A stretch of DNA of 64,000 nucleotides from Burkholderia sp. Ax-1719 (GTDB taxonomy: Bacteria; Pseudomonadota; Gammaproteobacteria; Burkholderiales; Burkholderiaceae), in NCBI RefSeq assembly GCF_011753055.1, contig NZ_VWWJ01000004.1, positions 1-64,000 on the forward strand, in the 5' to 3' direction. This document shows, in pieces, positions 1 to 9,478 of this stretch. Below the pieces are notes generated by a model. The model was not told where the DNA came from. It made no database searches and saw only the letters and a program-made list of their open reading frames with translations. The translations under genes and the position numbers were made by a program. Numbering within the stretch: position 1 is the first letter of the stretch; each line of letters opens with the position of its first letter.

Positions 1-2
1 AG

Positions 3-170
3 ATCAAGCTCGAAGGTGAACTGCCTTCGCCGCTGAATCCGCCGTCGGGCTGCACGTTCCATCAGCGCTGCCCGTATGCGATCGAGCGATGCCGCCAGGA
101 AGTGCCGCAACTTCGCGAAGTCGATGGGCGTCAGGTATCCTGCCATCGTGCTGAGGAGGTGGGGGAATAG
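3..170 (+). CDS. C-terminal end of a dipeptide/oligopeptide ABC transporter ATPase (DppF/OppF type), partial
   Basis: Only the last 55 residues are in the window, in the frame starting at base 3 and ending at the TAG at 168-170. They contain the motif [17 protein letters not shown] followed by two further cysteines. This is the conserved tail (oligo_HPY region) that follows the ATPase domain in DppD/DppF/OppD/OppF proteins. The protein would energise peptide import at the inner membrane. The ATP-binding motifs lie upstream of the window, so D-type and F-type subunits cannot be separated with certainty; being the last gene before a strand switch is typical of DppF. Confidence 0.85.
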   Translation: MKLEGELPSPLNPPSGCTFHQRCPYAIERCRQEVPQLREVDGRQVSCHRAEEVGE

Positions 171-346
171 GGATGCGCTGGCAGGGTGGTGGGGTTGCCC
201 TGTCATGACGATGAAATCCAGTCTCGGCTTATGCGCGAGGCTGGATTTCAGCGCAGGAGCGCCCGATGCGATTCACGCCTTGATTCGGGCCATCTGCACA
301 ATCGCGTTTGATCCAGCGGTTCAATATCCCTACCGGCTCTGGCCCG

Positions 347-1021
347 TCAGTCGCTACCGTCCTGCCGTGCGAATCCTGGCTGGCCAGTCTGAGCCGGAAC
401 CTGGGGCACGCGCCGGAAACGCGAGGTGTCGTAGCCCATCGCGTCGAGGCGGCCCAATAGTGATCGATAGGTCTCCTCGCTAATCTGCGGATCACGCGCA
501 AAAATCCAGCCAAGCGTCTTGCCCGGATAGCCCAGGATCGTATAGCGATACTCGGGATCGACATACAGGGTGAGTTGCGTCACGTGGATCGGCCAGAACA
601 GCCGCACGCTCCACTCGCCACCGCCGCTGCCGGGCTTGACCGTGTCGAGAAACTGGTAGCGCCGCTCAGGTCCATCGAAACCGCCTTTACGGCCGATAAA
701 AACATCGTCGATACGGCCGTCGTCGCGCAGCGTCCATTCGGCGCGGCTCGCGACAAAGCCACGCTCGGCCACGTACGGAATATTGGCGATCACATACCAG
801 CGGCCCATATAGCGAGGCAGATCCACGGGCACGGTTTGCAGCGGCAATCCGGCGCGCGGATTCGGGTTCGGCGGACTGTTCGTGCATCCCGCGTCGAGCA
901 AAGAGGCCGTTGCGGCGAGCAGCGCTGACACGAAGACCGGGGCGCTTTTAGCGCGCAGCCGCAAAGCTTGCGCCCGCGCCATTTCAATTGCGAACGCGGC
1001 GATGAAGACAATGGGATGCAT
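347..1021 (-). CDS. blc: Lipocalin family outer-membrane lipoprotein (Blc-like)
   Basis: The 224-residue product has a basic, hydrophobic N-terminus ending in SLLDAGC, a plausible but imperfect lipobox because Asp sits at -3. The mature part carries the lipocalin signature YMGRWYVIANIP, a central RIDDVFIGRKGGFDG strand region and the C-terminal LGWIFARDPQIS stretch typical of Blc/apolipoprotein-D-like lipocalins. These proteins bind lysophospholipids or fatty acids at the outer membrane. The ATG at 1021 is chosen over one further upstream; an internal Met about 14 codons later would give a shorter signal peptide. It runs toward the transporter gene at the window edge and appears monocistronic. 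Confidence 0.85.
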   Translation of the reverse strand: MHPIVFIAAFAIEMARAQALRLRAKSAPVFVSALLAATASLLDAGCTNSPPNPNPRAGLPLQTVPVDLPRYMGRWYVIANIPYVAERGFVASRAEWTLRDDGRIDDVFIGRKGGFDGPERRYQFLDTVKPGSGGGEWSVRLFWPIHVTQLTLYVDPEYRYTILGYPGKTLGWIFARDPQISEETYRSLLGRLDAMGYDTSRFRRVPQVPAQTGQPGFARQDGSD

Positions 1022-1129
1022 CCTGAGAGCGCTCCGTTTGACGACGTCAACGCTAATACGGACGCGACGGTGTAACGGATGCATCAGCCGGCGGACCGGC
1101 GCAACTTTGGGGCAAAGCGTCAGCGTGCC

Positions 1130-1981
1130 TTACTGCTGGACCTTGTGGTGTGCCATGTACGTCAGGTAGTCGATGACGAGTCCGATTTCGCGATCGCTCA
1201 GTTGCTCCGGGGAAAACGCAGGCATGGTGCGCCCGGGCCAGTCGCGCACCGAAGCGGGATTGCGAATGTAACGGCGCAAGGCGGCGGCCTGAAAATACTC
1301 GACGGGATTCATCGGCACGTTGAGGTCTGGCCCGATGCTGGCGTTGCCCGCGTGATTAAGCCGATGGCAGGCCAGGCATTGCGTGATGAACAGACTCTGG
1401 CCGGTGCGGATCGGGTCCGTCGCCGCCAGGCGCGAATCGACGGCGAGCGCCGGCCAGCGTGCGGCCGGTGAGGGTTGCGTGGCGAGTTGCGCGATCTGGT
1501 ACGGCCACTGCTCGCTACGCACCGAGGTCGCCTGCCTGCCGACCCACACCAGATAGAAGGGCCCCGCACTGACGGATTTGCCCGGCAGATCTGGCCAGCG
1601 ATGCGCCGGATCCTCGATGGCGAGCCAGGCGACGGCGGTTGCCGTATCGCGATTGCGTACGAGATCCATCGGCAGTTGTGCGGCAAAACCGTCGGTCGCG
1701 CGCGCTTCGAGCACCTGATCGGCGGGGAGCGCCGCGTTGCCGAGCAGATCGGCCAGCGGCACGGCCCGGAAGGTCATCGCCGTGCCGTACGCAATGTCCT
1801 TCTCAACGCGAATCGTCGCGATGTCCGTGCGGGCAAGCAGCGCGCGCTGGCTGAAGGACTGGACCGTGCCGCCAATCCTGAGTTCGAGCGCGGGCGTGGC
1901 GGGTGTCTGCGCATTCACGTAGGGAGCGCTCACGCATTGCAGCAGCACCATCGTCATCGCAAGCCAGATCCGTCTGAACAT
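1130..1981 (-). CDS. Exported c-type cytochrome with an extra N-terminal domain
   Basis: The 283-residue protein has a signal peptide (cleavage near VNA-QT, residue 24). About 130 residues of a separate domain follow, reminiscent of molybdopterin-oxidoreductase-like folds but without a diagnostic motif I can name. The C-terminal third is a class I cytochrome c: the heme site CLACH is at residues 202-206, and the likely axial Met is in the GRTMPAF segment near residue 253. It should be a periplasmic electron carrier or the heme subunit of a dehydrogenase. No catalytic partner is adjacent, so its donor and acceptor are unknown. Confidence 0.8.
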   Translation of the reverse strand: MFRRIWLAMTMVLLQCVSAPYVNAQTPATPALELRIGGTVQSFSQRALLARTDIATIRVEKDIAYGTAMTFRAVPLADLLGNAALPADQVLEARATDGFAAQLPMDLVRNRDTATAVAWLAIEDPAHRWPDLPGKSVSAGPFYLVWVGRQATSVRSEQWPYQIAQLATQPSPAARWPALAVDSRLAATDPIRTGQSLFITQCLACHRLNHAGNASIGPDLNVPMNPVEYFQAAALRRYIRNPASVRDWPGRTMPAFSPEQLSDREIGLVIDYLTYMAHHKVQQ

Positions 1982-2486
1982 TCCCGCTCCGTCGTATCAG
2001 AACCCTCACCATCAATTGGCCACAGTTGCGCGTCGCGGTGAGATTGCCAGCGCCCGGATCGCTGGTTCGGATTGTCGACGATTCCCGCGCCTTCTGTCGA
2101 AGGCGTGCCGTTGAGTGTACTGAACCAGTTGACCCGTTATCTCATGTAAATGGGGAACAATCAACCTCACACGGAGTCTTCGCCGAGCACTACGGTCGGA
2201 AAACCTCGTGCAGGATTATGGTATTCCATAATATTTTCAATTTTTTCCTGTCTATACTATGGCATACCATAATATTTGTGACGCGAGACCGAGGTGGTCT
2301 GATCGATAGTCAACGATAGTCAGCCGATGCGTCCCGCCATCTGAAAGCCAGGCTCCGCACGCTGATCGATCGCGTGCGCCTTCGGCTATCGAGGCAAGCC
2401 AAACAATCAGTACACCGAATAAAAATGCAGGCCATGGCGGAAAGTCCAAGCGGACAGTAGCGAATTTGACGAGGAGAGGGGAAAGC
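1982..2486 (+). other. 505-bp intergenic region, porin promoter region
   Basis: No convincing gene is present between the divergent cytochrome and porin genes. The segment from about 2205 to 2285 is markedly AT-rich and holds two similar palindromes, listed separately, around a -10-like TATACT at 2253-2258. The remaining 200 bp before the porin start is an untranslated leader ending in a strong ribosome binding site. Confidence 0.6.
2215..2273. promoter_or_regulatory. Pair of operator-like palindromes upstream of the porin
   Basis: Site 1 (2215-2232) is ATTATGG-TATT-CCATAAT, a perfect 7-bp inverted repeat. Site 2 (2256-2273) is ACTATGG-CATA-CCATAAT, with one mismatch. The centres are 41 bp apart, close to four helical turns. 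The core ATGG-N4-CCAT resembles sites of FCD-type GntR regulators, which is an inference from motif shape only. Site 2 overlaps a TATACT -10-like hexamer at 2253-2258, so binding there should repress. Confidence 0.55.
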
Positions 2487-3650
2487 ATGAAGCATCGTTC
2501 TATCGGGAAGGCGCATCTCGCGTGGTTGCTGGCGAGCAGCGCGCTGGTTTCACTGAATGCACACGCGCAATCGTCGGTGACGCTCTACGGCGTGATCGAC
2601 GAAGGGATCGATTACGTCAACAACAGCGGCGGTCATTCACTGTGGCGCATGCGCGATGGCACCTATGACGGCGTCTACGGCAGCCGCTGGGGTTTGAAGG
2701 GCACGGAGGATCTTGGCGGCGGATTGAGCGCGATATTCAAGCTCGAATCCGGCTTCAGCACGGAAAACGGCCAGAGCCGTCAGGGCGGCCGGCTATTTGG
2801 CCGCCAGGCCTACGTGGGACTGTCGGATACCCGCTTTGGCACGGTGACACTGGGCCGACAATACGATTCGGTCGTCGATTATCTGCAACCGCTTACCGCG
2901 CCCGGCCAACTGGGCGGCCCGCTCGTGCACGCCGGCGATATCGACAATACGGACAACTCGTTTCGCGTCGATAACGCGATCAAATATGCGAGCCCGAAGA
3001 TTGGCGGCCTGACGTTTGGCGGCCTGTATTCCTTCACCAACACGAATGCGGCGGGCCGCGGCACCACGGGACTGTGGAGCATCGGCGCGAACTACGCCTT
3101 TGGCGGCTTCAACATCGCGGGCGCGTATCTGTACGCGAAAGACCCGGCCGTATTGCTCAGCGACGGCGATTTCATCGGCAACACCACGGGCGCGGCGATC
3201 GGCGCGAGCGGCCCGTTCAGCTACGTGGGCAATCCGGCCAATGAACAAGTATTCGGCGCAGCGGTGAATTACTCGCTGGGTTCGGCCACGCTGGGTGTCG
3301 ATTACACCAATACCAAGTTCAACGATGCGAACGGAACGCGCAGCACGGTGATCTTCACGAATTACGAAGCGTGGGGCCGCTACAACCTGACTTCGGCGTG
3401 GTACGTAGGCGCGCAATACGTTTATACGCACGGCAACATCGGCTATAGCCAGCAGGTGCCGATCTACCATCAGGTGGGTCTGACGACGGCGTATGCCTTG
3501 TCGAAGCGCACGTCGATCTACGCGATGGGCGTCTGGCAGAAGGCGGCAGGCGCGGCATCGAACGCGGATATCTTCGACTATTCGGTGGCGTCGGCGTCGT
3601 CGAACAACCATCAAACGATGGTGCGCATCGGCATGTATCACCAGTTTTAA
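2487..3650 (+). CDS. Gram-negative trimeric porin (OpcP/OmpC-like family)
   Basis: This 387-residue porin starts at the ATG at 2487 behind GAGGAGAGGGG. It has a signal peptide ending NAHAQ and the family opening SSVTLYGVIDEGIDYVNN. Features of the Burkholderiales general porin family include GSRWGLKGTEDLGGGLSAIF, GRQAYVGL and TVTLGRQYD, and the chain ends MVRIGMYHQF with a terminal Phe recognised by the BAM complex. It should form a 16-stranded outer-membrane channel for small solutes. The two upstream palindromes suggest repression by a transcription factor not encoded nearby. A hairpin terminator follows the stop. Confidence 0.93.
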   Translation: MKHRSIGKAHLAWLLASSALVSLNAHAQSSVTLYGVIDEGIDYVNNSGGHSLWRMRDGTYDGVYGSRWGLKGTEDLGGGLSAIFKLESGFSTENGQSRQGGRLFGRQAYVGLSDTRFGTVTLGRQYDSVVDYLQPLTAPGQLGGPLVHAGDIDNTDNSFRVDNAIKYASPKIGGLTFGGLYSFTNTNAAGRGTTGLWSIGANYAFGGFNIAGAYLYAKDPAVLLSDGDFIGNTTGAAIGASGPFSYVGNPANEQVFGAAVNYSLGSATLGVDYTNTKFNDANGTRSTVIFTNYEAWGRYNLTSAWYVGAQYVYTHGNIGYSQQVPIYHQVGLTTAYALSKRTSIYAMGVWQKAAGAASNADIFDYSVASASSNNHQTMVRIGMYHQF

Positions 3651-3685
3651 AGCCACGATTTAATAATGTTTTAAAACCGTTGCTT

Positions 3686-3726
3686 CGCGCGATCCGGCTA
3701 AACGCCGGCTCGCGCGTTCATTTCTT
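3686..3726. terminator. Hairpin terminator between convergent porin and LysR genes
   Basis: The arms CGCGCGA-T-CCGGC (3686-3698) and GCCGG-C-TCGCGCG (3704-3716) enclose a 5-nt loop, giving 12 paired positions and one mismatch. A T-rich stretch, TTCATTTCTTTTT, follows on the plus strand, so it should end the porin transcript. It overlaps the region just past the LysR stop and may serve both genes. Confidence 0.75.
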
Positions 3727-4662
3727 TTTGGTGGTTGCGGCCTTGCGGGCATGGCTTGCAGTATCGGCGAACAGATCGATCACGACGCCGCGCAGCCAGC
3801 GATTGCCTTCGTCCTGTTGAACCCGTTCGTGCCAGAGCAGATGAATCGGCGCGGAAGGCAAGGCGATGGGCAGCGCGCACATGCTCAGCGAAAACAGCGG
3901 CGCCAGTTGCAGCGCAAGCCGTTCCGGCACGGTGGCGATCAGATCGGTGCGCTGAAGAATGTAGCCCACGCTCATGAAGTGCGGCACCGTTAGCCGTACC
4001 TGCCGCCGCACGCCGCGCCGTTTCAGCCACTCGTCCACCTGACCGTGACCCGTGCCGGCCGACACCACGACCAGATGCTCCGCCTCGCGCCAGGCGGCGA
4101 GCGTCATTGGCGCGTCGTCCAGCGGATGGCCTTGCCGGTACAGACACACATAACGCTGATCGAACAGGCGGCGCTGATAGAAACCACCTTTGAGTTGCGG
4201 CAGCAAACCGATCGCCAGATCGACGCGGCCATCGGCCATTTCGTTGCCCAGATTGACGCTGGTGTTGCGCACCGTATTGAGCGCGACGCCGGGCGCTTCG
4301 CGCGACAGTCGCTCAACCAGCGCAGGCAGGAACACGACTTCGCCGATATCGGTCATGCCGATCGTGATGGTCCGCGTTGCGCGCAGCGGATCGAAACCCG
4401 TCATGGGATTGAGTGCGGCGTGCAGCGTGGCGAGCGCCTGCGAAACTGGCTCGGCCAATCGCAATGCATACGGCGTGGGCACCACGCCGCCCGGCGCGCG
4501 CACGAATAGCGGATCGCCCAGCCGACGGCGCAGTTTGGCCAGTGCGTTACTCACGCCCGGCTGGCTCATGTTCATCTGCTCGGCGACGGTCGCCACGCGG
4601 CGCTCCTGCATCAGTCGCTGGAATAGCAGTAGCAGATTGAGGTCGATCTCGCTCAGCTCCAT
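3718..4662 (-). CDS. LysR-family regulator, NahR/NagR-like
   Basis: The start at 4662 gives MELSEIDLNLLLLF, which closely matches the start of NahR-group regulators; the helix-turn-helix reads VATVAEQMNMSQPGVSNALAKLRRRLGDPLFVR. The effector domain keeps NahR-like segments TIGMTDIGEVVFLPALV, LAIGLLPQL, SAGTGHG and VPHFMSVGYILQRTDLIATVP. NahR-group proteins activate aromatic-degradation genes in response to salicylate or related acids. It is divergent from the monooxygenase gene, with paired LTTR-like palindromes between them, so it most likely activates that gene. The product is 314 residues and ends in a Lys-rich tail. Confidence 0.87.
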   Translation of the reverse strand: MELSEIDLNLLLLFQRLMQERRVATVAEQMNMSQPGVSNALAKLRRRLGDPLFVRAPGGVVPTPYALRLAEPVSQALATLHAALNPMTGFDPLRATRTITIGMTDIGEVVFLPALVERLSREAPGVALNTVRNTSVNLGNEMADGRVDLAIGLLPQLKGGFYQRRLFDQRYVCLYRQGHPLDDAPMTLAAWREAEHLVVVSAGTGHGQVDEWLKRRGVRRQVRLTVPHFMSVGYILQRTDLIATVPERLALQLAPLFSLSMCALPIALPSAPIHLLWHERVQQDEGNRWLRGVVIDLFADTASHARKAATTKKK

Positions 4663-4710
4663 CCCGGTTTCCTCCCCTTCACACGGCCCCTTTTGCGTCA
4701 CCGACGCTCA

Positions 4711-4758
4711 TTCATTTGAGTGATGAAGACGATTCATTCCATCTTATTGAGCAATGAA
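4711..4758. promoter_or_regulatory. Two LysR-type binding-site candidates in a divergent promoter
   Basis: An inverted repeat TTCAT-N7-ATGAA lies at 4711-4727 and a second, TTCATT-N14-AATGAA, at 4733-4758. Both lie between the NahR-like regulator and the monooxygenase start at 4840. Dyads in tandem fit the recognition-site plus activation-site arrangement of LysR promoters. Effector and occupancy are inferred. Confidence 0.5.
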
Positions 4759-4839
4759 AGTCCAGTGCTGAAAATACGGACACGGTTCGCGTTCCAGCAG
4801 GTCCGGGCCCATAAATCCAGTACAAGGAGACAATTCATC

Positions 4840-6054
4840 ATGCAGATGGATATGAAGATTGCGATCGTCGGCGCAGGAATCGGCGGTCTGACGCTTGCGC
4901 TTGCGTTGCGCGAGCACGGTATCGACGCACGGCTTTACGAACAGACCGACGCGCTGCGCGAAGTCGGTGCGGCAGTCGCGCTGTCCGCCAACGCGACGCG
5001 CTTTTACGAGCGCATGGGCCTGCGCGCCGCGTTCGACAACGTCTGCGCCGAAGTGCCAGGCCTGGTCTATCGCGATGGACGCAGCGGCGAAGTCATCGGC
5101 CATCATCGCGGCGCGCCCAGCTATCGCGAGCAGTTCGGCGGCTCGTACTGGGGCGTCCATCGCGCCGATCTGCAAGCCATCCTGTCCACCGCAGTCGGCC
5201 TCGAACATATCAAGCTCGGCCATCGACTGATGGATCTCACGCAGCATCCGGACCGTGTGAGCCTGACATTCGAGAATGGCCAGCGTGTCGATGCCGATCT
5301 GGTGATCGGCGCGGACGGCGCGCGTTCGATCACGCGTCGCTGGATGCTGGGCTACGATGACGCGCTGTACTCGGGCTGTTCAGGTTTTCGCGGGGTGGTG
5401 CCGGCCGATCGCATGGCTCTTTTGCCCGATCCGGAAACCATCCAGTTCTGGGTGGGGCCGGGCGGCCATCTGCTGCACTATCCGATTGGCGATCAAGGCG
5501 ACCAGAATTTCCTGCTGGTCGAACGGCATCCCTCGCCGTGGCCATCGCGCGACTGGGTGCTCCCCGCAAGCGAGGGTGAGCAGCTGCGCCTCTTCAAGGA
5601 CTGGCACCCGGCTGTTGTGGAGATGATCACGGCGGTGCCGGTCAGCCAGCGCTGGGGCCTGTTCCATCGGCCGCCGCTTGGGCGCTGGAGCAAGGGCCGC
5701 GTGACGCTGATCGGCGACGCCGCGCACGCGCTCGTGCCACATCACGGGCAGGGCGCCAACCAGTCGATCGAAGATGCCGTGGTGCTGGCCGATCAACTCG
5801 CAAAAGCCGGCCCGCGCAACTGGCGCGAGGCGCAGGAGGCTTATGAACGTTTGCGCCGCGGCCGCACGCGCAAGGTCCAGTACGCGTCGATCACCACTGC
5901 GGACATGCTGCATCTGCCGGACGGACCCGCCGCGCAGGAGCGCAATCGCCGTCTGGGGACGCGCGAAAGCATGCTGCACCATCTGGACTGGATTCACGAT
6001 TTCGACGCGTTGAAGGACGAGCCAGGCGAACGTCAGGGCGGCACCTGGCTTTGA
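4840..6054 (+). CDS. FAD-dependent aromatic monooxygenase, salicylate hydroxylase-like
   Basis: The ATG at 4840 follows AAGGAGA. The 404-residue product has the FAD-binding Rossmann motif IAIVGAGIGGLTLALAL, the middle signature DLVIGADGARS, and the late FAD/flavin motif VTLIGDAAHALVPHHGQGANQSIEDA, all typical of class A flavoprotein hydroxylases. Such enzymes use NAD(P)H and oxygen to hydroxylate aromatic acids. The NahR-like regulator next door favours salicylate 1-hydroxylase, giving catechol; 3-hydroxybenzoate 6-hydroxylase is the main alternative. No ring-cleavage genes are adjacent, so downstream steps must be encoded elsewhere. Confidence 0.82.
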   Translation: MQMDMKIAIVGAGIGGLTLALALREHGIDARLYEQTDALREVGAAVALSANATRFYERMGLRAAFDNVCAEVPGLVYRDGRSGEVIGHHRGAPSYREQFGGSYWGVHRADLQAILSTAVGLEHIKLGHRLMDLTQHPDRVSLTFENGQRVDADLVIGADGARSITRRWMLGYDDALYSGCSGFRGVVPADRMALLPDPETIQFWVGPGGHLLHYPIGDQGDQNFLLVERHPSPWPSRDWVLPASEGEQLRLFKDWHPAVVEMITAVPVSQRWGLFHRPPLGRWSKGRVTLIGDAAHALVPHHGQGANQSIEDAVVLADQLAKAGPRNWREAQEAYERLRRGRTRKVQYASITTADMLHLPDGPAAQERNRRLGTRESMLHHLDWIHDFDALKDEPGERQGGTWL

Positions 6055-6183
6055 ATGCGCAGTGTTTGCGGCGCGTTTGCGCCGCGTTTGCGCGGCACAT
6101 CCGGGCACATCCGGGCACGCGTCGACGGAGGGTTTGAACGCCCGCTCTCGGGGCCGCCGCCGACGTGACCTGCCTCACTGCGC

Positions 6184-6196
6184 TATACTCGCCCAC
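6184..6196 (+). promoter_or_regulatory. -10-like element immediately upstream of the Trp leader peptide
   Basis: TATACT at 6184-6189 lies 8 bp upstream of the leader ATG (6197). Transcription from it would begin at or next to that ATG, making the leader peptide mRNA leaderless. No good -35 hexamer is found at 17 bp, so the assignment is tentative. Confidence 0.4.
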
Positions 6197-6247
6197 ATGA
6201 ATACGAAACCGAACTCGCTGAATTTGCAGGGTTGGTGGCGCGCCTGA
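6197..6247 (+). CDS. Tryptophan attenuator leader peptide (16 aa)
   Basis: This small frame encodes MNTKPNSLNLQGWWRA with tandem Trp codons at 6233-6238, four codons from its stop. It is followed 50 nt later by an intrinsic terminator and then by a tryptophanyl-tRNA synthetase gene. Tandem Trp codons before a terminator are the hallmark of ribosome-mediated attenuation: stalling for lack of charged tRNA-Trp frees an upstream segment to pair with the first terminator arm. The segment GGCGGC at 6252-6257 is complementary to GCCGCC at 6299-6304 and could be the antiterminator. No Shine-Dalgarno is visible, in keeping with possible leaderless translation. Confidence 0.8.
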   Translation: MNTKPNSLNLQGWWRA

Positions 6248-6297
6248 ATCCGGCGGCCCGTTTTCTCACGCGTATCCCACGCAAATCGCAAACGTGA

Positions 6298-7383
<1,086 letters not shown>

Positions 7384-7416
7384 CGGGCGCTCGCAGTGCG
7401 TCGCGCGTTCGAACCC

Positions 7417-7956
7417 CTATCTGGACAGAACGTGCCGACGTCGAAACACGGTCACGTCTTTGTTCTTGTAAGTGACGGTGCGATCCGCCTGATAAGCCAA
7501 TTTTGTGGCCAGTCTGATCGAGGCGGCGTTTTCGGGCGAGATGATGCAAACCGTTTCGCCGCCAGGCCAGCGCTCATCCGACCAGCGCAGCGCGGCCTCG
7601 ACCGCTTCTGTCGCATAGCCTGATCGCTGCGATTGTCTGGCCAGCATCCAGCCTGTTTCGGGCGCGGCGTCAAAGTCTTCGCCGATACCGCGCATCAACC
7701 TGACGAAGCCAACTTCGCCCACAAAGTCGCCATTGCATTTGTTCGCGACAATCCAATGGCCGAAACCCATCGCGGCCCAATGGCCCAGACTGCGCAGGAG
7801 TCGCGCCCAGACGTCTTCCTGCGTGAGTGCCGCACCCGTCACGTGGCGCACGACTTCCACATCGGACCACATGCCGTAGAGCTGACGAAAGTCGCTCAGC
7901 TCGGGCGGGCGCATGACGAGACGTTCGGTTTCGATGATGGATCCGGAAGCAGACAT
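7417..7956 (-). CDS. GNAT-family N-acetyltransferase (RimJ/RimL type)
   Basis: The 179-residue protein opens with IIETERLVMRPPELSDF, the usual start of RimJ/RimL-like acetyltransferases. It continues with HWIVANKCNGDFVGEVGFVRL and the acetyl-CoA pyrophosphate-binding region ARQSQRSGYATEAVEAAL. It ends with the SIRLATKLAYQ strand-helix that often completes the fold. It should transfer acetyl from acetyl-CoA to a protein N-terminus or small amine, substrate unknown. A GTG at 7968 is an alternative start; neither has a clear ribosome binding site. It converges with the TrpRS gene. Confidence 0.85.
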   Translation of the reverse strand: MSASGSIIETERLVMRPPELSDFRQLYGMWSDVEVVRHVTGAALTQEDVWARLLRSLGHWAAMGFGHWIVANKCNGDFVGEVGFVRLMRGIGEDFDAAPETGWMLARQSQRSGYATEAVEAALRWSDERWPGGETVCIISPENAASIRLATKLAYQADRTVTYKNKDVTVFRRRHVLSR

Positions 7957-8084
7957 ATCGGGAGGCACGGATGATTGGATGAAGGCGTTGCGCTGGAAGC
8001 GTCAACCAGGCTGAAATCTGCACGATCGTCGTGTGCATCGACGCGCTCAGGCGATTGCGCCGCGGCTGCGCCGACGTCGGATCC

Positions 8085-8462
8085 TCAGGCGGAGGCGGGA
8101 GAGGGCGAGTTGGCGTCCACATACACCCACGCCGATACGCCCGATGCCAGCGTGACCCGGTCGCGACGGTATGCGGCCACTTCGTATTCGTCGGCCTGAG
8201 CGAGTTCTTCCGGCGTGATCGCGAACACCGCGCCGCTGACGCGATCCGCGGGATTGCCGGTCCAGGCGACCACCGGGTGATGCGTCTTGCCGCTCGTCGC
8301 GACGACCTGCGGATCCTCGATCTTCAGCATCGTGAGCGAGAAACCGGGCATGTCGTCGGTCTGGCCGTCGAGCTTGCGGCCGAAGGTGGCGATCTGCACC
8401 TGTTCGAGCTGCAACGTGCCGTAGGAGAAAAGGCGTTCGGAGAATGTCGGATCGATGGTCAT
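8085..8462 (-). CDS. Gamma-glutamylcyclotransferase (AIG2-like) family protein
   Basis: The start at 8462 gives a 125-residue protein beginning MTIDPTFSERLFSYGTLQLEQVQ. SYGTL is the substrate-loop motif (YGSL type) of this fold. The fold's acidic catalytic position is likely the Glu in AQADEYEV, and GAVFAITPEEL matches the family. Members cyclise gamma-glutamyl peptides to 5-oxoproline, but many bacterial homologues have no known substrate. It is unlinked to glutathione genes here. Confidence 0.78.
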   Translation of the reverse strand: MTIDPTFSERLFSYGTLQLEQVQIATFGRKLDGQTDDMPGFSLTMLKIEDPQVVATSGKTHHPVVAWTGNPADRVSGAVFAITPEELAQADEYEVAAYRRDRVTLASGVSAWVYVDANSPSPASA

Positions 8463-8643
8463 GGTGTTCGAGGGTGCAGGGAATTGACGTGAGGAGACGT
8501 AAGGAGGGCGCGGACACGACGCGAAGTGGAACGCGAAGCGCCAGATCATTCGTCATTATAGGGAGCGTTGCGGGCGAGCGTCGACGCAATGGCAACCGAT
8601 AGAATGCCTTGCAAGACCCTGAAATCAATGGAGACCCGCTTTC

Positions 8644-9195
8644 ATGAACGCCCCGCATCACAGCCTCGACATCGTTCCCGACGCGCAACGCGAACACCAC
8701 GTTCCGCACAATGTCATGGCCCGTCTGCCCGCACAGGGCGTAACGGTCTTCACGGTGGCCGACGACGCGTCCGATACCGCGCAATTCAGCGAGCGCTATG
8801 GCTTTGGCCTCGAAGACTGCGCGAACACACTGGTGCTGCGCTACAAGCGCGACGGCGCGGAGCATCATGCGGCGGTGGTGACGCTCGGATCGCGCCGCCT
8901 CGACGTCAATGGCGCGGTCAAGGCGCGGCTGGGCGCGCAACGTCTGTCCTTCGCGAAGCGCGAGCAGGCGGTCGAACTCACGGGCATGGAGTTTGGCGGC
9001 ATCACGGCGTTTGGCGTGCCATCCGACTGGGTCGTGCTGGTCGATGCCGCCGTGATGGCGCGCGAGCGTATCGTCATGGGCGCGGGCGTGCGGGCCACCA
9101 AGTTGCTGCTCGCGCCCGCGCTGCTGGAGCATTTGCCCAACGTCGATATCGCGCCGCTCGTTTTCGACGAAGACGCCGGCGGCGAGGCTTCCTGA
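8644..9195 (+). CDS. YbaK/EbsC-type aminoacyl-tRNA deacylase domain protein
   Basis: The 183-residue protein contains the YbaK/ProRS-insertion fold: NTLVLRYKRDGAEHHAAVVTLGSRRLDVNGAVK, the central lysine segment LSFAKREQAVELTGMEFGGITAFG and a C-terminal strand VLLVDAAVM-like region. YbaK-type proteins hydrolyse mischarged Cys- or Ala-tRNA-Pro in trans. The sequence is more divergent than canonical YbaK, so tRNA specificity is not assigned. The ATG at 8644 follows a GGAGA motif. Confidence 0.75.
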   Translation: MNAPHHSLDIVPDAQREHHVPHNVMARLPAQGVTVFTVADDASDTAQFSERYGFGLEDCANTLVLRYKRDGAEHHAAVVTLGSRRLDVNGAVKARLGAQRLSFAKREQAVELTGMEFGGITAFGVPSDWVVLVDAAVMARERIVMGAGVRATKLLLAPALLEHLPNVDIAPLVFDEDAGGEAS

Positions 9196-9478
9196 GCAAT
9201 CAGGCGGTTCCAGCGGAGGCATCGGATAAAGGGTGAGATCCGGGTAACGGTCGCGGCGGCGCAGATTTGTATCGCTGTGTATCCGCAGGGCGGTGAGACA
9301 AGAACGCATGCGTAGCGGCGGGTTGGCGCAAACATGCCGGATACGTTGGGGGCGTCAAATACCTCCATGCCAGCCAGCGACGCAACGCTTCCGCGAAACG
9401 CCGCAACTGGTAACGGCGCAGCGCCCGCCATACCGGCTGGTACGCGCAGAACCTCACTCTCACTCGAAGGTGCCCATC

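Noticed and set aside
6151..6159. GGGCCGCCG complementary to CGGCGGCCC at 6251-6259 as an anti-antiterminator
   Set aside because: It lies upstream of the likely transcription start at about 6195, so it would not be in the leader RNA unless another promoter is used.
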